Of a DNA stretch of 64,000 nucleotides, positions 49,501 to 55,833 are shown piece after piece (the first letter of the stretch is position 1; each line of letters begins with the position of its first letter). The stretch is from the NCBI GenBank assembly GCA_003576745.1, contig QEVR01000002.1, positions 237,884 to 301,883 of the forward strand, written 5' to 3'. The notes beneath the pieces were generated by a model. It had not been told where the DNA came from. It did no database searches and worked only from the letters and a program-made list of their open reading frames with translations. Made by a program: the position numbers and the translations under genes. The DNA is from Candidatus Uhrbacteria bacterium. GTDB taxonomy: Bacteria; Patescibacteriota; Patescibacteriia; 2-12-FULL-60-25.

Positions 49501-49801
49501 CCCGTGATGCGGAAGAAATGGATTTCACGTTTGCAAGCGATGCCAGCCGTTCTTCCATGCGGTCCGTGACGAGTTTTTCCACGTCCGCGGGTGATGCGCC
49601 CGGATACGGTATGCTCACGGCCGCCATGGGAATGGTCACTTCCGGGTCCGCTTCTTTGGGAAGGGTCACAATATTCATGACGCCGCCGATGACAATCGCA
49701 ACCAGAATCAAAAACGTGACATGCCAGTTATGCACAAAGAAGGCCCATGGGGTCTTCTTCATGCTTTCAGCATCCTTCAAAATATCCTCGCGCGATTTCA
49801 T
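46559..49801 (-). CDS. RND-family efflux transporter
   Basis: 1080 residues, full RND length. Proton-driven export protein with 12 membrane helices and two large extracytoplasmic loops. Seen: first helix near residues 24-45 (FLILVAIVIGGVMNIVTLP), porter-domain start DPEVTIPMAAVSIPYPGASP, TM4 region LGLIVDTSIVIMEGVHEHMK with the proton-relay Asp, FVPMAMMSGITGEFVKHIPI, and the second-half counterparts GFIGLVALAGVVVNDAIVLI and TAAGVLPLAFA. HAE/AcrB-like. The start overlaps the adaptor gene by 4 nt (ATGA). Patescibacteria are thought to lack an outer membrane, so the pump probably works without a TolC channel. Confidence 0.93.
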   Translation of the reverse strand: MKSREDILKDAESMKKTPWAFFVHNWHVTFLILVAIVIGGVMNIVTLPKEADPEVTIPMAAVSIPYPGASPADVEKLVTDRMEERLASLANVKSISSASREGLSSIMVEFEASADLDTSLRDLRSKVEDASALLPENALDPVVTEIRLDDTPIITFSLLGNVAPDALKAYGEAFQRKLEEIPGISDVQLYGLEREEMQVLVDRKALEGYGLSIGQIVSAIRANHADAPIGSLLADEYYYQATLDGQFRTPEDLLELPVASVNGQNVHLRDIALVRRAFGETESASRMFVAENGEEKRSVTLQVRKRTGGNILNIIDAAKKAAADFERSELPKGLSIVSTNDYSVYIRDDIRTLGQNGLQTIGIIFLIFLFAIGVREAIVTSLSIPFIFLIAFLGLGVLGETLNSLVLFSLILSLGLIVDTSIVIMEGVHEHMKRYGLSASDAALLSIKTYRAPLLSSTLTTVSAFVPMAMMSGITGEFVKHIPITVTLALSASLFVALLLLPAMAVRAFRHFDPKKPRKEPLMSRLMVPLRRAHRRLLDKTIPSRRRRWAWVLGMLVAFGLALALPLTGVLKAQLFPQVDLEFFLVNIELPVGSTLADTDAAAMRVEERIKKLPHIDNYVTVLGASSDITFTISSVAGSNKANITVTLVPKEERDMASYDISDLLRQDLKGITNAKIDVVQLAAGPPTGAPVEVRVYGDTPGHIEIAAKDIEAELKAIPGAYDVSTDIERGTGEFTFTLKRDQLSYYGLTASQVANELRTAVFGNDSIKIIRDGKETPIVVRMDFRDPDCVNDPVTKLLETRDRVTLCASHPTSVADIENLLVPTPQGSVPVGRLADIRIRPSVTAIRHDDRDNIVSVRAYNRADVPVVDITAALQEKLKDKKYPDDVRIAFGGETEEVTESFQSLWNALIVGIILIVFFLVLQFKSYRQPFIIMFTLPMAFIGVFFGLALIGRNFSFPGFIGLVALAGVVVNDAIVLIDRINNNIAAGYEKAEAVIHSAGERLQPIILTSITTAAGVLPLAFANELWGDLAWTIVFGITFSTILTLILVPILYMMIERDRKPRTWFRALLVRLARTAEY

Positions 49802-51696
49802 ACCGGGTCAGCAAGGACTTCGACCGGTGTCCCCTCTTCTTCAATAATGCGGCCGCCTTCTGTAATGATTTCCTGACCGGACGCGAGCCCGCTGATAATC
49901 TCGACAGTATCCCCCTGCAATTCACCGAAGATAACGGGCATTTTGGCCGTCTTGCCGTCCCGAATGGTCCAGACGAATGATCCGGTCTCCGCGATATGGA
50001 CGGCGGTTACCGGAACGAATATGCGCTCGATATTCGTGGCTTCCGCGACGGTAAACGTCACGCGCACGAATTGGCCGGGTTTCAGAGTTTCCGCAGACTC
50101 GGGGCGGATTTCCACCAGATATTTTTTGGTGCGCGAATCCGCGCTCTGCGCGATCGCGATAATGGTTCCCGCCGCATCGCCGATCTTCACGGCATCGCCG
50201 TACTGAACGCGGAGAATGTCGGTCTCGCCGAGCTGGGCTTCCACCTTTATGGATTCGGGGTTTTCAACGCTCACGAGCACAGTACCGGCATTCACTTCCT
50301 CGCCGAGATTCGCGTTTACCGATGCGACGCGTCCGGAGAATGTGGCTTTTACATCAAGTTTCGCGCGGGACAATTTCATCTGGTCCAAGGCATCTTGGCT
50401 GGACAGCAGGACATTTTTTGCGCCGAGCACCTGCAGATCCGCATTCTGTTTTGCATTCGCATAGGCAAGCGCAGCCGTTTCCGCCCCTTTGCGGGCCGCG
50501 TCTTCCGAGGCTTTCAGCTGGGAGATGATCGCATCGTATTGCGCCTGGGCGTTCAAAAGGAATTGCGACGTGCCACCCTGATCCTGTTTTGCCTGCGCCA
50601 AAGCGTTTTCCGCGGCTTCAATCTGCTGTTTCGCCGCCGTAAGGCTTGCGTCATTCGCCGTCATGGTAGCCATAAAGGATCCCTGCGCGGACTCAAGGCC
50701 GGACAGTCCTCCGCGAACCGCGGCGAGCGTCTGGGACACGGCCGAAAGATACCCGCTCAAAACCGTCTGTGTGAGATCGCCGGTCGGAATGGTGTAGTTC
50801 AGCATCTTCAGCGTTTTATCGAGCGCATCCTCCGCATCAATTGCCGCCTGTTTGGTGGAATCGTATGTTTCCTCCGATGCTTCATAGCTTGAAATGGCTT
50901 TTTTGAGGGCCATCTCCGCCTGCGGCTTCGAGTCCTGACTGCGCACCCCGAGACGATCCGTATACAACCCAGCATTGCCGCGATACCCCGCATCCACATC
51001 CAAAAGTTCGTTCATAATATTGAGCCCGCTGAACACGTCCGTACGCAGCGCGCGGACGGTATTCCGGAGCCCCGTTTCCGCCACCAGCCGGTTCGCTGTA
51101 TTGAGCGCAAGCTGATTCGTATACTGCTTCTGCGCTGTTTCCACGGCCGTCTGGGCAGACTGGACGGACAGCGTCAGATTCAGCTTTGCGCTGGCGAGCT
51201 GCTCTTCCGCGCGTTTCTTTTCGAGGACGTTCTGCGCCAGCGTATTCTGGAGCTGGAGCTGCGCGGTTTCCATGCGGAGGCGCTCGGTCTCCACCATGTT
51301 CCTCGCAACCGCTTCCGTGGTCGCGACATTCGCCTGCGCATTTGTATATAAAATAGTCGTATTCAAGAAACTGGATTCCAGCTCATCAGAATGGAGCCGC
51401 AAAAGCGTCTGGCCCTCTGCCACCGCATCGCCGGGCTTCACCAGAATCTCCTTGACTCTCGCGCGTCGGTCCGCAATGAGATTTGCGGACTGCCCGGCTT
51501 TTACGTCGGCCGTAACGCTGAAGCTGTATGCATACCCCGGCTCGACCTTTATGGTCTTTACCTGATAGGTATATGTTTTTTCTTCCGGCTCTTCTGCAGA
51601 GCTATTCTGCGCCCTGCTCTTGGCAGCCGTAAAAATAATTCCGCCCGCAATCACCGCGAGCAGAAGTCCTATACCCGCCTTTGCATATCCGTTCAT
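49798..51696 (-). CDS. HlyD/AcrA-type membrane fusion protein
   Basis: 632 residues, longer than the usual 370-420 because of an extended coiled-coil hairpin. N-terminal membrane anchor (about 6-26); lipoyl half-motif ADRRARVKEILVKPGDAVAE; helical hairpin from about 110 to 440, rich in Ala, Gln and Glu; second lipoyl half KATFSGRVASVNANLGEEV; beta-barrel (GDAVKIGDAAGTIIAIAQ) and membrane-proximal domain to the end. Encodes the adaptor of the RND pump whose ATG overlaps its stop. A perfect TTGACA lies about 40 nt upstream with only a weak -10 match. Confidence 0.9.
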   Translation of the reverse strand: MNGYAKAGIGLLLAVIAGGIIFTAAKSRAQNSSAEEPEEKTYTYQVKTIKVEPGYAYSFSVTADVKAGQSANLIADRRARVKEILVKPGDAVAEGQTLLRLHSDELESSFLNTTILYTNAQANVATTEAVARNMVETERLRMETAQLQLQNTLAQNVLEKKRAEEQLASAKLNLTLSVQSAQTAVETAQKQYTNQLALNTANRLVAETGLRNTVRALRTDVFSGLNIMNELLDVDAGYRGNAGLYTDRLGVRSQDSKPQAEMALKKAISSYEASEETYDSTKQAAIDAEDALDKTLKMLNYTIPTGDLTQTVLSGYLSAVSQTLAAVRGGLSGLESAQGSFMATMTANDASLTAAKQQIEAAENALAQAKQDQGGTSQFLLNAQAQYDAIISQLKASEDAARKGAETAALAYANAKQNADLQVLGAKNVLLSSQDALDQMKLSRAKLDVKATFSGRVASVNANLGEEVNAGTVLVSVENPESIKVEAQLGETDILRVQYGDAVKIGDAAGTIIAIAQSADSRTKKYLVEIRPESAETLKPGQFVRVTFTVAEATNIERIFVPVTAVHIAETGSFVWTIRDGKTAKMPVIFGELQGDTVEIISGLASGQEIITEGGRIIEEEGTPVEVLADPV

Positions 51697-51744
51697 AGAA
51701 GTTCCTTATCTTTCCCAAAAAAACAAGCTTTGTCAAGGGGAGAC

Positions 51745-52090
51745 GACGTTTAATTAAAGGCGTAGGGAGTTGGGTTGCGTAGGGGGGAAGAGTACGTAGG
51801 GCGTGGTTGCGTAGGGGGGACATAATTTTCCCCGAACCCTTTGCCCTTCGCTCTGTGCCCTTTTGCTAATTACCAATAGCTATCACCTACAATCTTCTCC
51901 ATAACCCATAACCCTTTGCCTTTTGTCCGTAGCCCTTGGGTCAGTAGGTTCGTAAGATCGTAGGTCCGTAGGTCATGAGCCATGGGCCATGCGCCGTGAG
52001 CCATACGCCTCGTAACCCGAACCCCATAACCAGTAACCAATAACTCGTAACTGGTTCCCTTTGCCCTTTTGCTATTCAGCATAGAAAAAA
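51745..52090 (-). repeat. Family-1 intergenic repeat (copy 7, inverted)
   Basis: About 345 bp, the only long copy in reverse orientation. On the minus strand it reads GGAGAAGATTGTAGGTGATAG, GGTAATTAGCAAAAGGGC, and the core TTCGGGGAAAATTATGTCCC (around 51834-51815), then CTACGCAACCACGCCC and ACTCTTCCCCCCTACGC. A second stretch (51905-52080) repeats the G-rich and CTACGGACCTACGATCTTAC modules. Orientation follows the transcription of the RND operon and tRNA. Confidence 0.78.
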
Positions 52091-52114
52091 CTCCCGCTAC
52101 GGAGAGTTCCTTCA

Positions 52115-52191
52115 TGGTGCGACCGGGACGATTCGAACGTCCGACCTCTTCCTCCGCAGGGAAGCGCTCTATCCAGCTGAGCTACGGCCGC
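52115..52191 (-). tRNA. tRNA-Arg (anticodon GCG)
   Basis: Minus strand: acceptor GCGGCCG pairing with CGGTCGC, D-arm AGCTCAGCTGGATAGAGC, anticodon arm CTTCC-CTGCGGA-GGAAG, T-arm GGACG-TTCGAAT-CGTCC, discriminator A and encoded CCA. The anticodon is GCG, reading CGC/CGU (Arg). A20 in the D-loop (TGGATAG) is the usual Arg identity base. Most bacteria use tRNA-Arg(ACG) with inosine here, so GCG is uncommon. Confidence 0.9.
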
Positions 52192-52260
52192 AGATCATGG
52201 ATCCAGAATTTCACGAATGACGAATAAGAGTTCGTAATTCGCATTATTCGCAATTCGTCT

Positions 52261-52770
52261 TTATATCTTGAAAAGCTTGCCGAGAATATCAGAAGCATGC
52301 TCATCGTGCAAGTCTAGATTCTCGCGCAGGTAGCGCCGCAAATGATTGCGTATTTCCACGGGATCCTGATCTCCCAGCAGCAGCCGATAGCGCGGCCGCA
52401 GGGGATTCTTTGATTCGACGTACAGCACGCGCACATGCGGCGGCTGGTACACAATGGAGAAATTATCGAGTTTCGTGAAGGGATGGAAGTCGCCATCCAC
52501 CACAATTCCGTTATCGCCAATTTGAATAAGAATCGTGTCAGGATGTTCATTGCCGGCAAGGACGAGAATGATGGCGGCAAGAAGAATGATGAACGCGAAC
52601 AAAAAATTCGCCGTCCACACGGCATAGCCAACGAGCAGGAGCGCCAAAAGCGAGACGACGGCATACCACCGAGGCCCGCGCTCATGGCGTTCATACATGG
52701 GCGATTCCCACACGAACTTATCCTGAAATTCGGCCATTTGGTCCATGAATTCCCTGTGCTCTACGGACAT
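52261..52770 (-). CDS. Membrane protein with two helices and a soluble C-domain
   Basis: 169 residues from ATG 52770 (MSVEHREFMDQMAEFQDKFV). A short cytoplasmic N-terminus, a hydrophobic hairpin (about 38-75: WYAVVSLLALLLVGYAVW, FLFAFIILLAAIILVLAG), then a soluble beta-rich domain (IQIGDNGIVVDGDFHPF, RVLYVESKNPLRPRYRLLL) ending in a helix. A small double-pass protein with a cytosolic PH-like domain is plausible; no family is certain. TATGAT lies 9 nt before the ATG. The open frame upstream to 53046 has no protein character. Confidence 0.7.
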   Translation of the reverse strand: MSVEHREFMDQMAEFQDKFVWESPMYERHERGPRWYAVVSLLALLLVGYAVWTANFLFAFIILLAAIILVLAGNEHPDTILIQIGDNGIVVDGDFHPFTKLDNFSIVYQPPHVRVLYVESKNPLRPRYRLLLGDQDPVEIRNHLRRYLRENLDLHDEHASDILGKLFKI

Positions 52771-53212
52771 ATTAGGTCCATCATAGCATGTAGGGGTGTC
52801 CTTCGTTAAACATCGGATCAGCCCGAGGGTTGGCTGACGGTAGGCTGTGCTATTTAAAAAAAACACGCCATGCCCGATACCGTTTATGACGGAGGCCTTT
52901 GGTTGTGTCTGTTTGAAAAAATCCGAATGGAACTGACCGGGCTCGGCGGGCGGAATTCCCACCAACATCCCCCTTCCGCCATGCCGGAGCGAATAAAAAT
53001 AGCAGCCAGCCCCGCCACCCTGCTCGTTCGGAGCAGATGCCAGCAAAAAAGTTTTCTTTTCCTTTTATGAGGAAAAAATCTGGCGCGGAAAAATAAAAAA
53101 TTGTTAAGAAAACTTTTTTGCGGAACAGCGAGCGGCGGCGGGGCGAAGCGTTCAAAATTCGCAGTACGGATTTTCTTCAATAAAGTTCGGATTTTAACCA
53201 AAAGGTACCGCC
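52771..53212. other. Gene-free region with inverted repeats
   Basis: About 440 bp between the small membrane protein gene and the tRNA-Ser(UGA) terminator, AT-richer than its surroundings in the right half. It contains a perfect 16-bp inverted repeat, GCAAAAAAGTTTTCTT (53043-53058) and its complement (53106-53121), with an inner hairpin TTTTCC-TTTTATGA-GGAAAA. I found no signature of tmRNA, RNase P RNA or SRP RNA. It could be a structured ncRNA or an AT-rich element. Confidence 0.4.
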
Positions 53213-53245
53213 ATAAAAAAACAACCCGCTGTTGCGGATTTTTTA
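53213..53245 (-). terminator. Terminator of tRNA-Ser(UGA)
   Basis: On the minus strand CCGC-AACA-GCGG (53237-53226) followed by GTTGTTTTTTT, directly after the tRNA's CCA. Confidence 0.7.
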
Positions 53246-53333
53246 TGGCGGAGAGGGTGAGATTCGAACTCACGGGCCCTTGCGGGCCGCCGGTTTTCAA
53301 GACCGGTGCCTTAAACCACTCGGCCACCTCTCC
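53246..53333 (-). tRNA. tRNA-Ser (anticodon UGA)
   Basis: Minus strand: acceptor GGAGAGG/CCTCTCC, anticodon arm CCGGT-CTTGAAA-ACCGG giving UGA (codons UCN), long variable arm CGGCCCGCAAGGGCCCG, T-arm GTGAG-TTCGAAT-CTCAC, discriminator G and encoded CCA. 88 nt. Confidence 0.95.
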
Positions 53334-53380
53334 GGCTCGCGGAGAATATCCGATTTCTGCATTCTCTTCAAGGGAAATCA

Positions 53381-53409
53381 TTGACGAATGCGCAGAAACA
53401 GCATATCCT
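53381..53409 (+). promoter_or_regulatory. Candidate promoter of the HAD phosphatase gene
   Basis: TTGACG, 17 nt spacer, TATCCT, about 44 nt upstream of the ATG at 53453 and divergent from tRNA-Ser(UGA). Confidence 0.5.
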
Positions 53410-53452
53410 CATGCTTCGTTCTTTCCGTGGAATAGATGAAAACAGGAGGCCT

Positions 53453-54145
53453 ATGAACCAATCCGTACGCGCAGCGATTTTCGATCTCGACGGCCTGCTT
53501 CTAGATACGGAGCGGCTGTATGATGAAGTCTTTCGGGAATACATCGTGCTCCGCACAGGAGCGCCCATGGAGGAGAAGGCATTCCTCGCCATGCGGGCGC
53601 AGATGTTCGGCGCAAGCCCTCTGGTGAATGCAAACAGGCTGCACGCCCTGATCGGCATCAATGAGCCGGGAGAGTGCTTTCTCGAGTGGCGGAAGCCGCG
53701 AATAACCGAGATGCTCCCGAAGGCTCGGCTGTTGCCGGGCGCCGAGAGCCTTGTCCGCATCCTGGCGCGAAAAAAAGTTCCTATGGCTATCGCCACAAGC
53801 TCGGACCGCGGGTTCTATACCCTCAAAACCGGGAGCCACCGCGAGTTCTTCTCCCTGTTCGGCAATCATATTGTCACGAGCGATGACGTGTACAACACCA
53901 AACCGGAACCCGATCTCTTTCTCATGGCGGCCGCGCATCTTTCCATCCCTCCCCGAACATGCCTGGTATTCGAGGATGCGCCGAGCGGCGTGGAAGCGGC
54001 GCTTCGCGCAGGCATGCGCGTGGTGGCCGTTCCGCACCCCCAGCTGGACCGTTCGCTCGTCGCGCGGGCGGACGAGGTGCTGGACACCCTCGAACAATTC
54101 GATCCTGCGCGCTGGAACCTTTTCTCGCAAAACGCCTCCGTCTGA
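53453..54145 (+). CDS. HAD-family phosphatase (beta-phosphoglucomutase-like)
   Basis: 230 residues from ATG 53453 (MNQSVRAAIFDLDGLLLD), chosen because a good Shine-Dalgarno AGGAGG lies 3 nt before it, rare in this window. HAD motifs: I FDLDGLLLDTE with nucleophile Asp and acid Asp, II IATSSD, III lysine in NTKPEPDLF, IV VFEDAPSGVEAA. A helical cap lies between about residues 17 and 85. Subfamily IA; it probably hydrolyses a small phosphorylated metabolite such as a sugar phosphate. Substrate not readable. Confidence 0.88.
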   Translation: MNQSVRAAIFDLDGLLLDTERLYDEVFREYIVLRTGAPMEEKAFLAMRAQMFGASPLVNANRLHALIGINEPGECFLEWRKPRITEMLPKARLLPGAESLVRILARKKVPMAIATSSDRGFYTLKTGSHREFFSLFGNHIVTSDDVYNTKPEPDLFLMAAAHLSIPPRTCLVFEDAPSGVEAALRAGMRVVAVPHPQLDRSLVARADEVLDTLEQFDPARWNLFSQNASV

Positions 54146-54164
54146 CGGGGGTGTTTCTTTTTTT
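54131..54164 (+). terminator. Terminator overlapping the HAD stop codon
   Basis: Stem AACGCCTCCGTC / GACGGGGGTGTT (with G-T pairs) followed by TCTTTTTTT. The TGA stop (54143-54145) is in the loop region, the same layout as at the first kinase gene. Confidence 0.8.
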
Positions 54165-54172
54165 CGGCGAGA

Positions 54173-54886
54173 TTATGCCCCGAGCGCGAGCGCGGCCGCA
54201 TACACGCGCGGCGCGCCGGCGCGCAAAAGCGCCCGGGCCGCTTCGGCCGCCGTCGATCCCGTGGTAATGACATCATCCACAAGAATGACGGGATGCGTCA
54301 CCCGTTCCGTTGCGATAAAATCTTGCCGGATATTATGCCGGCGTAGCGCTTTATCCTCGATGGATGCCTGCGGCATGGCTGATGGCAGTCGGGAGAGCGT
54401 ATGCGCCATGCATGCCTGCGGCGCCCATGCACAGCGCATGCGATCCGCCACCCATTCCGCCTGATTAAAACCGCGATCGCGCTCGCGGGCATCCGCGAGC
54501 GGCATGGGCTGGATATAAAGCTCCGTTTCGGTTTGCCAGGGAAAGGCGAGATTCCTTGTCATGCGAATATCCCGAAGCCACGCCTCCACGCTTTGCTCCG
54601 TTGCCGTAACGCCTTGATACTTCAAGGCATGAATGACGTGGCGAAGCGACGGGTTGTGATAGAAACCGGCAACAACCACGCCGGAAAACGGCAGATCTCC
54701 GGTACAGGCAAAAGGATGATGCGCATCATCCGTGCAAAGGCACTTGGGACACGGGTCGCGCAAGACGCGTTCTGTCCCTGTCTGGCACGCATCGCACCAC
54801 CATATTCCATGCGCTCCGCATGCCACGCAAAACGGCGGATACACGGCATCGAGAACAACGGACCGAATTTTCGCAAACCACTCCAT
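54173..54886 (-). CDS. comFC: ComF family protein
   Basis: 237 residues from ATG 54886 (MEWFAKIRSVVLDAVYPPFC). N-terminal zinc-binding region with four-Cys pattern (CVACG, CDACQ, CPKCLC) and the phosphoribosyltransferase fold with the conserved YHNPSLRHVIHALKYQG, ARERDRGFNQAEWVA and the PRPP loop VILVDDVITTGST near the C-terminus. ComFC acts in DNA uptake in transformable bacteria and is common in Patescibacteria, which mostly encode competence genes. TATACT (54898-54893) ends 6 nt before the ATG. Confidence 0.93.
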   Translation of the reverse strand: MEWFAKIRSVVLDAVYPPFCVACGAHGIWWCDACQTGTERVLRDPCPKCLCTDDAHHPFACTGDLPFSGVVVAGFYHNPSLRHVIHALKYQGVTATEQSVEAWLRDIRMTRNLAFPWQTETELYIQPMPLADARERDRGFNQAEWVADRMRCAWAPQACMAHTLSRLPSAMPQASIEDKALRRHNIRQDFIATERVTHPVILVDDVITTGSTAAEAARALLRAGAPRVYAAALALGA

Positions 54887-54894
54887 GGCTTCAG

Positions 54895-55182
54895 TATACA
54901 GGAGGTCTCGGTGTACGGGAGAGATTATGGCTGTGAGCATTTGGCAATTAGCAAAAGGGCAAAGGGAACCAGTTATTGGTTACTGGTTATGGGGTTCGGG
55001 TTACGAGGCGTATGGCTCACAGCGCATGGACCCATAGCCCAAGGCTCACGACCTACGGACCTACGATCTTACGAACCCAAAGGCATGGGGCAAAGGGCGA
55101 AGGGTTCGGGGAAAATTTTGTCCCCCCTACGGCAACCACGTCCTATGCACTTTCCGCATCCCGCAACCCTCCTTCCCACCCC
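54895..55182 (+). repeat. Family-1 intergenic repeat (copy 8)
   Basis: About 290 bp. Lead-in GAGAGATTATGGCTGTGAGC, GGCAATTAGCAAAAGGGCAA, then GGGAACCAGTTATTGGTTAC, CTACGGACCTACGATCTTAC, and the core TCGGGGAAAATTTTGTCCCC (near 55108-55127), with a 5-bp GGGGA/TCCCC stem. The tail is CTACGGCAACCACG and C-rich words to 55182. Confidence 0.8.
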
Positions 55183-55830
55183 CTACGGCGTAAACGGTTT
55201 CACATCGTATACGGTGGCGAGCCATTTCCCTCCCTGAAATCCGAATGTCACCGTTGATTCTCTATATTCCGTGCTGGTTTGTCCGCCGTCACGAATCTGA
55301 ACCTGCATTTGAACGCGGACGGAAAAAGCGTCTCCGCGTATGATATCGGGATTCTCCGGTATTTCCACCAGGCGCGTTGCAATGGTCAAATAGGTCTGCC
55401 CTGTGGGGGGATGCGCGGACAACAGGCGTTCTTTCATTGCGTCCAACTGCAATACGAGGGACGCGGATACGCCCACTTTTGCATTGTCCAAATTCTCAAA
55501 ACCATTCGCGCTCGAGCCGCTTTCGATGCGCTCGCTCAAAATGCCTGCCTGCCGCGACAAATCCAGAATACGCTGCTGGTCCGAGGTCAGCGCTGTCTGC
55601 GCCGGAACGGTCACCACTCCCGCGCCGCCTGCGCCATTCTGGGACTCCGTTCCCTCGGTACCGTTTATCTGGAATTGCGGCGCGCCCGGCGTTCCGAGCG
55701 CAGGCGGCTGTTCGGCGGACGGTATCGGCAAAACAGGACGGAGCGTGGGAATGACGATGAGCCAAATTACGGCTCCGAGCAAAAGGATGGAGGCGATGAC
55801 GAGCAAAATGAATTTGGTGCGTCTGTCCAT
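55183..55830 (-). CDS. Small anchored protein of the secretion operon
   Basis: 215 residues. One N-terminal membrane helix (about 8-28), a Pro/Gly/Ala linker (30-70), then an extracytoplasmic domain with helices (DQQRILDLSRQAGILSERIE) and a beta-sheet part (FSVRVQMQVQIRDGGQTS, ESTVTFGFQGGKWLATVYD). The size and fold outline recall VirB8-like or NTF2-like secretion components, but I cannot prove this. Three bases separate it from virB4, so it belongs to that operon. Confidence 0.65.
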   Translation of the reverse strand: MDRRTKFILLVIASILLLGAVIWLIVIPTLRPVLPIPSAEQPPALGTPGAPQFQINGTEGTESQNGAGGAGVVTVPAQTALTSDQQRILDLSRQAGILSERIESGSSANGFENLDNAKVGVSASLVLQLDAMKERLLSAHPPTGQTYLTIATRLVEIPENPDIIRGDAFSVRVQMQVQIRDGGQTSTEYRESTVTFGFQGGKWLATVYDVKPFTP

Positions 55831-55833
55831 AGA

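Noticed and set aside
52771-53212. tmRNA, RNase P RNA or SRP RNA in the gene-free stretch
   Set aside because: None of the conserved sequence blocks of these RNAs could be found on either strand.
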